From NCBI RefSeq assembly GCF_037190085.1, contig NZ_JBBCJO010000011.1:1-64000 (forward strand): a stretch of DNA of 64,000 nt, given 5' to 3'. Positions 53,351-62,561 of the stretch are shown one piece after another. Each line of letters opens with the position of its first letter. Position 1 is the stretch's first letter. The position numbers and the translations under genes are program-made. Source of the stretch: Gemmatimonas aurantiaca (lineage in GTDB: Bacteria > Gemmatimonadota > Gemmatimonadetes > Gemmatimonadales > Gemmatimonadaceae). Below the pieces are notes generated by a model, which was not told where the DNA came from, searched no databases, and worked only from the letters and a program-made list of their open reading frames with translations.

Positions 53351-56300
53351 TCATCGCAGGGCCGTACCGTACACCACCAGTCCGTTCTGCCCCACCGCCA
53401 GCGCCCGATTGCCCACGTACATGGCGTCGTTCACGAGCTCGGGTGTGGTACCCACGGACACCCACCGATCGTTCTGCAGCGTGTAGATGTTGCGATCGCT
53501 GGCAAATGCGTAATACTCGCCCGGCGCGCGTCCCGTCATCACACGGATGGTGGACCCCAACACGGGCAGGGGTGACCAGCGCGTGCCGTTCCAGCGCAGC
53601 GCGCCCGAGCCGCCGTAGAGCAGCGCTTCGGTGGACGACAACACCACGATGCGATCGTAGAAGCCGGTGGTGGACGCCGTGTCGATCGTGAAGCTCGTGC
53701 CGTTCCATCGCAGCACCCGATTGGCGTTGGCCAGTGTGGTCACGGCCATGATGTTGTCGGGTCCGGTGCCATGCAGGTCGTTGAAGCTCCAGTTGGTGGC
53801 GATGGCCGGAACGCCCGCGTTCACCCAGGTGCTGCCGACCAGGCGCATCAGTCCCTGCCGGCCGATCGACGAAGACGCCGGACCGACGCCCCACAGGGCG
53901 TCCAGCGAGGGCCCCCACATGCGGATGAAGTCGGTGGATGTCGTGCTCCACTGCAACACGCCGTTGGTGTAACGCGCCGCGACGCCGGAGAGGGTGAAGT
54001 ACGCGGCGCCCGAGGCATCGGTGGCCACGGCGCCGTTGGAGAAGCCGATCGTGGAGGTGCGTCCCAGCAGCAACGGGGTCCACCGCTGTCCATCGTATCG
54101 CAGGGCCGATTCGGCGCTGCGCCCCACCGTCCACGCCTTGCCATCGCTGCTCATCGACAGCACGGCATTGTTGGGGAAATATCCGGTGGCCGTGACGCTG
54201 TTGCCGACGATGCGCCAGAGCGCGCCGCCGGCGACGGTGTTGAGCATCCGCACGGTGCGGTCCTGTGCGCTGCGACAGGCCTGCAGACTGCTGGGATTGC
54301 GTGCGCCGTTGGGCACGGTCATGGCCGTCAGTGAACCACCGCCGTAGCGATAGATGTCACCGAGGCCGGCCGATACGATCACGTCGCCATTGCCGCACAC
54401 CACGGGGACGGCCGAGTTGTTGGTGGTCTGCGTGGAGGAGGTGCTCACGCGTTGCCAGTTGCTGCCGGCATAGCGGGCGACGTACCAGTTGAAGGCGTTG
54501 TTCTCGTTGCCAGCCACGAGCAGTTCCCCCGTGGACAACATGAAGAGCGATCCCGCTCTGCCGGTCAGCGAAGAACGGGGCAGCGGTGTCCAGGTGCCGG
54601 CGTTGAATTCGAGAACATCGGTGGTGGCCCATGGCGCGAGCACACTCCACAACATGAAGAACCGTCGACCCGTGGGCGCGATGACGAGATCACGTGCCTC
54701 CGATGGTGCACCGGGGATGCCGGCATCACTGAGCACATCCCAGGTGGTGTCGCGTCGCTCGAGGATGAGTCCGCCGGCGCCAGTCGCAAAGCCGGCGCCG
54801 TCGGCGCGCATGGTGATGAACTGCAGATTGCGCGTGGTGTTGGTGACCTCACGCACCCAGCCCGTGGCCGTGCGGCGGAGAATGCGTCCGCTGTCGCCCG
54901 CCACCCATGCGCCCGTGGAGGTGGTCGCAATGTCGCGCAGCGCGGCGCCCTCGGGGATGCTGACGGCGCGCCAGCCTCCGTTCGCGGATTCTTCCCACGC
55001 CCGTCCTCGGCCCGCGCTGTTGGCGCCCACGGCCAGCACGATGTCGTTGCCGGCCAGGGGCTGCATGTCGATGATCTGACTGACGATTTCCGCCTCACCC
55101 AGACGGGCGTCGTAGGTGGACGTCCATCGGGTCGGAAAGGCCGGCGCCTTCACGGTGATGGATGCGGTGGCCGTGACGGCGGGCGTCGCGACGCTGCTCA
55201 CCGTGATGGTGGTGGTGCCCGTGGCCACGGCGATGACCCGTCCGGTGGCGCTCACGGTCGCGATGGTGGGTGACGCGCTGAGGTAACTGACCCGGGTGTC
55301 GGCGCCACTGTCGGCACTCACGGTCACCACGAGTTGTGCGGTGTCGGTGATTTCGAGTGCGGCCACCGTCTGCACGGTGATGCTGCGTACCACCGGCGCA
55401 CGCACCACCAGTGTGGCCGATGCGCGCATGGTGGTGTCGGCCGTGGCGATGGCGGTGATGGACGCGGTGCCCGCGCTGGTCGTGGTCACACGTCCGTCAG
55501 CGGCGACGGTGGCCACGGCACTGTTGCCCGAACGCCAGGTCACGGTGCGCGCGAGTCCGCTGTCGGCGGTCACGGTGGCCGTGAACTGACGTGCCTGACC
55601 CACGAGCGCCGTATCGGTGGTGGGCGTGATGATCACGCTGCGCACCCGCGGCACGGCGCTGACCGTGACGATGCTGGTGTCCAACAACGCCGCGCCCGTG
55701 CGATCCGTCGTTCGGCTGCTCGCGATCATCGCCGCCGTGCCCGGTGCCACGGCGGTCACGAGACCCGTGCTGTCGATCGTGGCAATCGTGGCCGCCGTAC
55801 TGCGCCACGTCACGCGGGTGTCGATCCCCGCGTCGCCGCTGACGGTTGCGGTCAGTTGCCTCGTCTGCCCCACCTGCAACGCGGCCGTTGCCGGTTGCAC
55901 GTCCACGCCGCGGGCCACCGCGCGCACGGTCACGGTGAGACGGGCTTCCGCGCGCAGTGTGCCATTCAGCGCTTCGGCCACGATGGTGGCGCTGCCCGCA
56001 CCGACGGCGGTGATGGTGGCGGAGGTGCCCGTGCCCGACACCGTGGCCACGGCGGGTGTCTCACTGCGCCAGCTCACGGTGGCACTGGCGGGGGAAACGG
56101 TGGCCGTGGCGGTCGTGGTGGAACCGAGGCCGGCCAGTTCGGCGGTGGTTGCGTTCAGGGAGATGGTGGGTGCGGTGGGAGTGGGCGGTGTGACCGGTCC
56201 ACCGCCGTCTCCTCCTCCGCCGCCACACGCGGACGCGAGGAGAGAGGTGATGAACAGGGAGAAAACCAGCGCCCGGGGCGTGCGCGGGCGATGGAGGACA

Positions 56301-56374
56301 CCCGCCGGGCATCGGCGGGCGGATTGGGGCAACGGAAGGGGCACGACCGGGCTCCTGAAGTGAGAAGGCGACAC
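53351..56374 (-). CDS. Large lipoprotein with four BIG2 Ig-like domains and a C-terminal propeller-like region
   Basis: After a lipobox (SLLASAC, C50) and a Gly/Pro linker, four BIG2-type repeats follow at about residues 70-150, 155-240, 240-325 and 325-410, each with a W-R-S/T and IAT/VAT signature. Residues about 415-1007 have repeating GxWxP and aromatic segments typical of a beta-propeller or YCF48-like fold. It is likely a surface-exposed anchoring or binding protein. Its start is 123 nt from divergent paaX. Confidence 0.85.
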   Translation of the reverse strand: MSPSHFRSPVVPLPLPQSARRCPAGVLHRPRTPRALVFSLFITSLLASACGGGGGDGGGPVTPPTPTAPTISLNATTAELAGLGSTTTATATVSPASATVSWRSETPAVATVSGTGTSATITAVGAGSATIVAEALNGTLRAEARLTVTVRAVARGVDVQPATAALQVGQTRQLTATVSGDAGIDTRVTWRSTAATIATIDSTGLVTAVAPGTAAMIASSRTTDRTGAALLDTSIVTVSAVPRVRSVIITPTTDTALVGQARQFTATVTADSGLARTVTWRSGNSAVATVAADGRVTTTSAGTASITAIATADTTMRASATLVVRAPVVRSITVQTVAALEITDTAQLVVTVSADSGADTRVSYLSASPTIATVSATGRVIAVATGTTTITVSSVATPAVTATASITVKAPAFPTRWTSTYDARLGEAEIVSQIIDMQPLAGNDIVLAVGANSAGRGRAWEESANGGWRAVSIPEGAALRDIATTSTGAWVAGDSGRILRRTATGWVREVTNTTRNLQFITMRADGAGFATGAGGLILERRDTTWDVLSDAGIPGAPSEARDLVIAPTGRRFFMLWSVLAPWATTDVLEFNAGTWTPLPRSSLTGRAGSLFMLSTGELLVAGNENNAFNWYVARYAGSNWQRVSTSSTQTTNNSAVPVVCGNGDVIVSAGLGDIYRYGGGSLTAMTVPNGARNPSSLQACRSAQDRTVRMLNTVAGGALWRIVGNSVTATGYFPNNAVLSMSSDGKAWTVGRSAESALRYDGQRWTPLLLGRTSTIGFSNGAVATDASGAAYFTLSGVAARYTNGVLQWSTTSTDFIRMWGPSLDALWGVGPASSSIGRQGLMRLVGSTWVNAGVPAIATNWSFNDLHGTGPDNIMAVTTLANANRVLRWNGTSFTIDTASTTGFYDRIVVLSSTEALLYGGSGALRWNGTRWSPLPVLGSTIRVMTGRAPGEYYAFASDRNIYTLQNDRWVSVGTTPELVNDAMYVGNRALAVGQNGLVVYGTALR

Positions 56375-56418
56375 TTCTTCTTCAGGCGTGAAATGCCCGC
56401 GAAACTACTCATGACGGA

Positions 56419-56454
56419 ATCCGACCCGGAATCCGATTCGGGATCCGACCCGGG
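56419..56454. repeat. Three tandem 12-bp repeats between the BIG2 gene and paaX
   Basis: Units 56419-56430, 56431-56442 and 56443-56454 share the pattern ATCCGAYYCGGR. They lie in the divergent promoter gap, where operators are expected. Since 12 is a multiple of 3 and the paaX frame is open through them, they could also encode a Ser/Asp-rich N-terminal extension. Confidence 0.6.
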
Positions 56455-56497
56455 ACGCGACTCGTCCCCTGCGCGATGGGCGAGTAAACTGCGCGTC

Positions 56498-57433
56498 ATG
56501 TCCGTGCCACAGGCCGATCCGGTGATCACCCGCTGGACGCGTCAGTTCCTTCGTGAGGAGCCGCCGCGCGCGACGTCGCTGCTGGTGACGGTGTTCGGCG
56601 ATGCGATCGCGCCGCATGGGGGCGCGGCCTGGCTGCGGAAGCTCATCGAGCTCATGGACACATTCGGGATCAACGAGCGCGCGGTGCGCACGAGTGTGTT
56701 CCGTCTGGCCGAGGATCACTGGCTGGAGGCACAGCGTCACGGGCGACAGAGCCGATACACCCTCACGGCGTCGGGGGGCCGGCGATTCGCGCTCGCGTCC
56801 CGGCGCATCTATCACCCCGGTCCGGCCACGTGGGACGGCCACTGGACGCTGGTGTTGATACCGCGCGGCGCGGACGTGGTGACGTCGCGCAGCGATCTGC
56901 GCCGCGAGTTGGGGTGGGAGGGTTTTGCCACGATCACACCGGGGTTGCTGGCGCATCCGCAGGCCGACCGGGACCGGCTGCGCGAACTGCTCGACGAACT
57001 GGGCGTGCGGGACGACGCCTTCGTGGTGGGCGCCCGGGATCTGCCCGGGGTGACGACACGCGAGCTGGCCGAGCTGGCGGGCTACTGGCCGTTGGACGCG
57101 GTGGCCGCGCAGTACCGGGAGTTCCTGACGCGCTTCGGGCCGGTGGCGCGGGCGATCGGGACCGACGGAGCGCGCTGTTCGCCGCGCCAGGCGTTCCTGG
57201 TTCGCACGCTGCTGGTGCACGCGTACCGCCGGGTCGTTCTGCATGACCCCAGGCTTCCGGCGGCCATGCTTCCGGAGGACTGGCCAGGGCGGGAGGCGTA
57301 CGGGCTGAGCCGGGGGGTGTATCGGGCGGTGACGCCGGCGGCGGAGGGGTATCTGGAGGAGGCGCTGACGGGCGCGGGGGAGGTTTTGCCGATGCCGTCT
57401 GCGGAGTTCAGGGAGCGGTTTTGCGTTAGATGA
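56498..57433 (+). CDS. paaX: PaaX family transcriptional repressor
   Basis: PaaX represses phenylacetate genes until phenylacetyl-CoA binds. Signature stretches are VFGDAIAPHGGAAWLRKLIE (N-terminal), a winged helix (INERAVRTSVFRLAEDHWLE), and the C-terminal CARCHYD-like region ending ARGDARLPAAMLPEDWPGRE in register. ATG 56498 is chosen; an in-frame extension through the 12-bp repeats is unsupported. It is followed by a 336-nt gap and the paaA operon, its expected target. Confidence 0.88.
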   Translation: MSVPQADPVITRWTRQFLREEPPRATSLLVTVFGDAIAPHGGAAWLRKLIELMDTFGINERAVRTSVFRLAEDHWLEAQRHGRQSRYTLTASGGRRFALASRRIYHPGPATWDGHWTLVLIPRGADVVTSRSDLRRELGWEGFATITPGLLAHPQADRDRLRELLDELGVRDDAFVVGARDLPGVTTRELAELAGYWPLDAVAAQYREFLTRFGPVARAIGTDGARCSPRQAFLVRTLLVHAYRRVVLHDPRLPAAMLPEDWPGREAYGLSRGVYRAVTPAAEGYLEEALTGAGEVLPMPSAEFRERFCVR

Positions 57434-57481
57434 CGGTAAAGTGTTTCGTTGATGATCTTATGATGCGCTGTTGTTCTATTG

Positions 57482-57672
57482 ATCTCCTCCCTGACCCACT
57501 CCCTCCTGCTCCCTCTTGAAATATTGACGCCGTGGAATCGGTACTCTCCGGATGACGCACCACCGTACCGTGCCCGCCGTCCCTCTCCCCGGCTCGTCAT
57601 CCGGACACATTCGGTGCCACGGCGTCATGGGGTATCAAGAGGGAGCAGGGAGGAGCTGGTCAGGGAGGAGAT
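57482..57672. repeat. Long imperfect inverted repeat between paaX and paaA
   Basis: Arms of about 75 bp (57482-57556 and 57595-57672) pair with roughly 80% match by eye, around a loop of about 38 nt. It contains no gene. It could be a MITE-like insertion, a palindromic element, or an RNA hairpin that ends or attenuates the paaX transcript. Confidence 0.65.
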
Positions 57673-57699
57673 TCATAGGACTGCCCTGGAGGTCGATAT

Positions 57700-57748
57700 C
57701 TAAGTGATACGGAATATTGACCTGATCTCACAAAGATGTATCATTTAG
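57700..57748 (+). promoter_or_regulatory. paaA promoter with candidate PaaX operator
   Basis: TTGACC (57717-57722) and TATCAT (57739-57744) with 16 nt between are good -35 and -10 elements, placing the start about 20 nt before paaA. A gapped inverted repeat (57700-57710 and 57738-57748, 10 of 11 matching) brackets the promoter, and its right arm covers the -10. This is the expected place for PaaX repression. Confidence 0.65.
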
Positions 57749-57769
57749 TCATCCCTCAGACCCCACCGC

Positions 57770-58783
57770 ATGTACGCTCAGATGGTCAACACCGGCGTCG
57801 CGCGCGTCGAATCCCGCGACGAGATGTCCCCCGAAGCCCGGCGCTTCCAGGATCGTGTGGATGCCGACATCCGCATCGAGCCGCGCGAATGGATGCCCGA
57901 GGCCTACCGCAAGACGCTCGTCCGGCAGATCTCGCAGCACGCACACTCCGAGATCGTGGGCATGCTGCCCGAAGGCAACTGGATCACGCGGGCGCCGTCG
58001 CTCGAACGCAAGGCCATTCTCCTGGCCAAGGTTCAGGACGAAGCCGGCCATGGGCTCTATCTCTACAGCGCCGCCGAAACGCTCGGCGTCTCGCGCGATG
58101 AGCTCACGCGGCAGCTCGTGACCGGCGCGGCCAAGTACTCGAGCATCTTCAACTATCCGACGCTCACGTGGGCCGACATCGGTGTGATCGGCTGGCTGGT
58201 GGACGGCGCGGCGATCATGAACCAGATCCCGCTGCAGCGCTGCTCGTACGGACCGTATTCGCGCGCGATGATCCGCATCTGCAAGGAAGAGAGCTTCCAT
58301 CAGCGGCAGGGCTACGCCAGTCTGGTGGTGCTGTCCAAGGGATCGCCCGAGCAGAAGGAGATGCTGCAGGACGCGCTCAACCGCTGGTGGTGGCCGTCGC
58401 TGATGATGTTCGGCCCGCCGGATGCGGAGTCGGTGCACAGCGCGCAGTCGGCGCAGTGGAAGATCAAGCTCTTCTCCAACGACGAACTGCGTCAGCGTTT
58501 CGTGGACCAGACCGTGCCGCAGGCCGAGTATCTGGGCATCACGGTTCCCGACGCCTCGCTGGCCTGGAACGAAGAGCGTGGACACTACGATTACGGCACG
58601 ATCGACTGGGCGGAGTTCCAGGCGGTGGTGGCGGGGAACGGTCCGTGCAACCGGCAGCGCATGCAGGCGGTGACGTCGGCGTATCACGACGGTGCATGGG
58701 TGCGCGAGGCGGCGGTGGCACATGCCAACAAGCAGGCGAACGCGCGCGCCGAGGCTTCCACCCTCCAGCAGAAGGCATCGTGA
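57770..58783 (+). CDS. paaA: Phenylacetyl-CoA 1,2-epoxidase catalytic subunit PaaA
   Basis: PaaA is the diiron subunit that epoxidises the aromatic ring of phenylacetyl-CoA. The iron-binding carboxylates and His lie in VQDEAGHGLYLYSAAETLG and RICKEESFHQRQGYASLV; the N-terminal DIRIEPREWMPEAYRKTL and WWWPSLMMFGPPDAES are family-typical. It is the first gene of the operon behind a strong promoter. The stop overlaps paaB (TGATG). Confidence 0.95.
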   Translation: MYAQMVNTGVARVESRDEMSPEARRFQDRVDADIRIEPREWMPEAYRKTLVRQISQHAHSEIVGMLPEGNWITRAPSLERKAILLAKVQDEAGHGLYLYSAAETLGVSRDELTRQLVTGAAKYSSIFNYPTLTWADIGVIGWLVDGAAIMNQIPLQRCSYGPYSRAMIRICKEESFHQRQGYASLVVLSKGSPEQKEMLQDALNRWWWPSLMMFGPPDAESVHSAQSAQWKIKLFSNDELRQRFVDQTVPQAEYLGITVPDASLAWNEERGHYDYGTIDWAEFQAVVAGNGPCNRQRMQAVTSAYHDGAWVREAAVAHANKQANARAEASTLQQKAS

Positions 58784-59064
58784 TGAAGGAGTGGCCGTTG
58801 TTCGAGGTGTTCATCCGCAGCTCGCACGGGCTGGCGCACCGTCATGTGGGCAGTCTGCATGCGGCCGATGAAACCATGGCGATGCAGGCCGCGCGCGATG
58901 TGTACACGCGCCGCGGGGAAGGCACGAGCATCTGGGTGGTGCGTTCGACATACATCTCGGCGAGCGAGCCGGAAGACAAGGAGCTCAACTTCGAGTCCGC
59001 CGGCACCAAGCCGTATCGTCATCCGACGTTCTTCGAAGTGCCCGAAGAAGTGGGGCACATGTGA
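58783..59064 (+). CDS. paaB: Phenylacetyl-CoA epoxidase subunit PaaB
   Basis: The 93-residue subunit shows MKEWPLFEVFIRSSHGLAHR, HVGSLHAADETMAMQAARDV and YTRRGEGTSIWVV, the PaaB pattern. It bridges PaaAC heterodimers in the complex and is not catalytic. Translational coupling to paaA (TGATG) and a 4-nt overlap with paaC fit fixed stoichiometry. Confidence 0.95.
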   Translation: MKEWPLFEVFIRSSHGLAHRHVGSLHAADETMAMQAARDVYTRRGEGTSIWVVRSTYISASEPEDKELNFESAGTKPYRHPTFFEVPEEVGHM

Positions 59065-59813
59065 GCGCAGCGGTGGAAAGCCTGCTGCGTATCGGCGACA
59101 ACGGCCTGGTCCTGTCGCATCGCCTGCAGGAAGCGGTGGGCCGTCTGCCGATTCTCGAGGAAGAACTCGCTTCGGCCAACGTGGCGCTCGATCTGCTGGG
59201 ACAGGCGCGGCTCTGGCTCGCCCTGGCCGGTGAGATCGAAGGCGAAGGCCGTGATGCCGATGCGCTGGCGTTCTTCCGCGACGTGCGCGCGTTTCACAAT
59301 GCGCTGCTGACGGAACAGCCCAACGGCGATTTTGCGTTCATCGTGGCGCGGCAGTTCTTCTTCGATGCGTGGCACTATCAGGTGCTGCGGGCGTTGTCGC
59401 GCGCGGCCGATCATCGGGTGCGCGAGATCGCGTCGAAGGCGCTCAAGGAAGTGGCGTATCATGTACGACGCAGCGGCGACTGGGTGGTGCGGCTGGGCGA
59501 TGGCACCGAGGAGAGTCACCAGCGCATGCAGGCGGCGGTGGACGAGCTCTGGCCGTATGTCGACGAACTGTTCACCGACGACGACGTGGATGTGGCCGCC
59601 CATGCCGCGGGTGTGGGTGTGTTGCATGCGCCATTGCGGGCCGCGTGGGATACCCTCGTGCGCGACACGCTGGCCGCCGCGACGCTCACCGTGCCGCCGG
59701 CGTCCAAGTGGCCGCAGCGTGGTGGCAAGCAGGGACGTCACAGCGAGCATCTCGGCTACATTCTCGCCGATCTGCAGTACATGCAGCGTGCGTATCCCGG
59801 GCTGGCCTGGTAG
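59061..59813 (+). CDS. paaC: Phenylacetyl-CoA epoxidase structural subunit PaaC
   Basis: PaaC has the ferritin-like fold of PaaA but no complete diiron site, and supports the catalytic subunit. GDNGLVLSHRLQEAVGRLPI, LEEELASANVALDLLGQARL and HYQVLRALSRAADHR fit the family at 250 residues. GTG 59061 overlaps the paaB stop (GTGA). Confidence 0.92.
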   Translation: MSAAVESLLRIGDNGLVLSHRLQEAVGRLPILEEELASANVALDLLGQARLWLALAGEIEGEGRDADALAFFRDVRAFHNALLTEQPNGDFAFIVARQFFFDAWHYQVLRALSRAADHRVREIASKALKEVAYHVRRSGDWVVRLGDGTEESHQRMQAAVDELWPYVDELFTDDDVDVAAHAAGVGVLHAPLRAAWDTLVRDTLAAATLTVPPASKWPQRGGKQGRHSEHLGYILADLQYMQRAYPGLAW

Positions 59814-59825
59814 GCAGAGCGTCCG

Positions 59826-60371
59826 ATGATGTCCTCATCAACGATGTCCTCCATGAGCCGTCCCTCGGTCGAAGAGATCTGGGAATGGCTCGCGCAGGTG
59901 CCCGATCCGGAGATCCCGGTGATCTCGGTGGTGGATCTCGGCATCGTGCGCGATGTGGCCTGGGAACGTGGAGCAGACGGCAACGATCGTCTCGTGGTGC
60001 GCATCACGCCCACGTATTCGGGATGTCCGGCCACGCAGGTGATCGCGCACGATGTGCAGGCCGCGCTCGCCGAACATGGTGTGCCCGACGCTGAGGTGCT
60101 GATGCAGTTGTCGCCGCCCTGGACCACCGAGTGGATGTCGGAAACGGCCCGCGAACAGTTGCGGGGATTCGGCATCGCGCCGCCGGGATATGGTGGACAC
60201 GACGAAGTGCTGGTGCCGCTCACCCGGCGTCGGGCCCCCGCGGCCATTGCCTGTCCGCGCTGTGGTGCCACCGAGACGCGTCTGGTGAGCGAGTTCGGTT
60301 CGACACCGTGCAAGGCGCACTACACCTGCCTCGCCTGTCTCGAACCGTTCGACTACTTCAAGCCGCTCTGA
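59826..60371 (+). CDS. paaD: PaaD, MIP18-like assembly protein of the epoxidase complex
   Basis: An N-terminal MIP18/DUF59-type domain (EEIWEWLAQVPDPEIPVISV, VDLGIVRDVAW) with TPTYSGCPATQVI precedes a C-terminal zinc-ribbon-like CPRCGATETRLVSEFGSTPC. PaaD is thought to help iron-sulfur or diiron maturation. The gene is 12 nt after paaC. ATG 59826 is used; the next codon is also ATG. Confidence 0.9.
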   Translation: MMSSSTMSSMSRPSVEEIWEWLAQVPDPEIPVISVVDLGIVRDVAWERGADGNDRLVVRITPTYSGCPATQVIAHDVQAALAEHGVPDAEVLMQLSPPWTTEWMSETAREQLRGFGIAPPGYGGHDEVLVPLTRRRAPAAIACPRCGATETRLVSEFGSTPCKAHYTCLACLEPFDYFKPL

Positions 60372-60437
60372 ACAGGCGCCTCCTGGGTGCTCCCCTTGGG
60401 CAGCCGCTGCGGCCCTTCTTTCCCCGAAGACCACGTG

Positions 60438-61523
60438 ATGCACGAATTCCATCGACTGCAGGTGCGCGATGTCCATCATGACACCCGGGACTCCGTGGTG
60501 TTGTCGCTGGACGTGCCGGACGACATGCGCGAGGCGTTTCGCTTTCAGCCGGGTCAGTATCTGACATTCCGTCAGACACTGGACGGGGAGGAGTGCCGCC
60601 GGTCGTATTCGATCTGCTCGGCGTTGCAGGACGAGGCGTTGCGGGTGTCGGTGAAGCGTGTGCCGCAGGGGCTGTTCTCCACGTGGGCGAATCAGACGCT
60701 CGCGCCGGGCACGGAGCTCGAGGTGATGCGGCCCAGTGGTCGTTTCACGGTGCAGATCGATCCGACGGTTTCGCATCACTATCTGGGGATCGCCAGCGGC
60801 AGCGGCATCACGCCGGTGCTGAGCATTCTCAAGTCGGTGCTGATGGGCGAACCGAAGAGTCATTTCACGCTCATCTACGGCAATCGGGCCACGGGATCGA
60901 TCATGTTCCGCGAGGAGCTGCACGATCTCAAGGACCGGTTCCCGGATCGTTTCAGCATCGTGCATCTGCTGACGCGTGAATCGCAGGACATCGATCTGTT
61001 CAACGGCCGCATCGACGGCGAGAAGATCACGCGCCTCTTCGATCGCTGGATCGATATCGGCAGCATCGACGCGGCGTTCATCTGCGGTCCGGAATCGATG
61101 ATGTTGAGCAGCGTGGCGGCGCTCAAGCAGGCGGGGCTCACCCAGGAGCAGATCAAGTTCGAACTGTTCACCACCGACGACAGCACACCGCGTCGTCGGC
61201 GTGCGGCGGACGGGGCCGCGGCCGCCGGCAACGGGGCGCTGGCGCACTGTGAGACCACGGTGATCGTCGATGGCCGTCAGCAGACGTTCGACATGCCACG
61301 CTCGGGCGAGACGGTGCTCGACGCCGGCCGTCGGGCGGGTGCCGATCTGCCGTATTCGTGCAAAGCGGGCGTGTGCTCCACGTGCCGCGCCAAGGTGGTG
61401 GAAGGCGAGGTGGAGATGGATCGCTGCTACGGGCTCGAGGACTATGAGGTGGCGCGCGGATACATCCTCACCTGCCAGAGCTATCCGCTCACCGATCGGC
61501 TGGTCGTGGACTACGATCAGTAG
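60438..61523 (+). CDS. paaE: Phenylacetyl-CoA epoxidase reductase PaaE
   Basis: PaaE passes electrons from NADPH through FAD to a plant-type [2Fe-2S] cluster and then to PaaA. RRSYSICSALQ binds FAD, GIASGSGITPVLS and YGNRATGSIMF bind NADPH, and the ferredoxin Cys residues are 308, 313, 316 (CKAGVCSTC) and 346 (ILTC). ATG 60438 removes a 17-residue frame extension with no homology. Later pathway genes such as paaG or paaZ are not in the window. Confidence 0.93.
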   Translation: MHEFHRLQVRDVHHDTRDSVVLSLDVPDDMREAFRFQPGQYLTFRQTLDGEECRRSYSICSALQDEALRVSVKRVPQGLFSTWANQTLAPGTELEVMRPSGRFTVQIDPTVSHHYLGIASGSGITPVLSILKSVLMGEPKSHFTLIYGNRATGSIMFREELHDLKDRFPDRFSIVHLLTRESQDIDLFNGRIDGEKITRLFDRWIDIGSIDAAFICGPESMMLSSVAALKQAGLTQEQIKFELFTTDDSTPRRRRAADGAAAAGNGALAHCETTVIVDGRQQTFDMPRSGETVLDAGRRAGADLPYSCKAGVCSTCRAKVVEGEVEMDRCYGLEDYEVARGYILTCQSYPLTDRLVVDYDQ

Positions 61524-61568
61524 GAGGCCCCCCTCGCCGAGCCCGCGGAAACGGGAATACATTGTGCG

Positions 61569-62561
61569 ATGTCCACGCCTCTCATCGATGCCCGCGCGCT
61601 GAGCCGGCGCTATGGCACGACCATGGCGCTCGATGGGTTCACGGTGTCGATCGCGCCGGGCATCACGGGGTTGGTGGGCGCCAATGGGGCGGGCAAGAGC
61701 ACGTTCATCCGGATTCTGCTGGGGCTCGTCGAGCCGAGCAGTGGTGAAGTGACCGTGCTGGGCCACGATGCGAGGCGCGCGCGTGAGGCCATCCGCGCGA
61801 TCGTGGGGTACATGCCCGAACACGACTGTCTGCCGCCGGAGATGACGGGCGCGGAGTTCGTCGCATTCATGGGACGTCTGAGTGGATTGCCGGCGCATGC
61901 AGCGCGGGAGCGCAGCGCGGAGGTGCTGCGGCATGTGGGGTTGTTCGAGGAGCGCTATCGGCCCATCGGCAGCTACTCCACCGGCATGGCGCAGCGCGTG
62001 AAGCTCGCCCAGGCGCTGGTGCACGATCCGCGATTGCTGATTCTCGATGAGCCCACCAACGGACTCGATCCGGCGGGACGCGAAGAGATGCTGGCCCTCA
62101 TCCGGCGCACGGGACACGAGTTCGGAATGTCGGTGCTGGTGTCGTCGCATCTGCTGGGTGAGCTCGAGCGCATCGCTGAACGTATCGTCCACATCGAAGG
62201 TGGGCGGCTCGTCCGCGCGGAATCGATGCACGAACTGACCGGCGAACGCGCGACGCTGCTGGTGGAAGTGGACGGCGATCTGCCGCTGTTCATGGCGGCG
62301 CTGCGGGAGCGCGTACCCGTCGATACGGAGATCCGCCTGGAACGCCAGCGGGTGCTGATCACGCCCGCTGTTGGTGAGGGGGTCGGTGCGGGTTCCGGTG
62401 CGACGGCTGACAGGGCGACCGATGCGATCTCCGATACGATCTCCGACATGCTCGCCGACGCCGTGCGGGATGCCGCCGTTGCCACGGACGCCGGGCTGTT
62501 GCGCCTGCAGCGGCAGCGCGCGCGGTTGGACGATCTCTTTCGGGAGAACGTGCCATCATGA
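61569..62561 (+). CDS. ABC transporter ATP-binding protein
   Basis: Walker A (GANGAGKST), signature (YSTGMAQRVKLAQAL), Walker B (LLILDEPTNGLDP) and the switch His (VLVSSHLLG) are complete. The roughly 70-residue C-terminal tail after residue 245 is Ala/Asp-rich. It forms an operon with the permease that starts 4 nt before its end. An exporter rather than an importer is likely, as no binding protein is nearby. Confidence 0.92.
   Translation: MSTPLIDARALSRRYGTTMALDGFTVSIAPGITGLVGANGAGKSTFIRILLGLVEPSSGEVTVLGHDARRAREAIRAIVGYMPEHDCLPPEMTGAEFVAFMGRLSGLPAHAARERSAEVLRHVGLFEERYRPIGSYSTGMAQRVKLAQALVHDPRLLILDEPTNGLDPAGREEMLALIRRTGHEFGMSVLVSSHLLGELERIAERIVHIEGGRLVRAESMHELTGERATLLVEVDGDLPLFMAALRERVPVDTEIRLERQRVLITPAVGEGVGAGSGATADRATDAISDTISDMLADAVRDAAVATDAGLLRLQRQRARLDDLFRENVPS

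Noticed and set aside
57482..57672. Reading the long inverted repeat as an ordinary rho-independent terminator of paaX
   Set aside because: Arms of about 75 bp with mismatches and no T-run do not fit a standard terminator, though it could still end transcription.
59838..62231. Very long leftward open frame opposite paaD and paaE
   Set aside because: It is antisense to clearly identified genes and is a product of high GC content; its translation is His/Arg-rich with no family.
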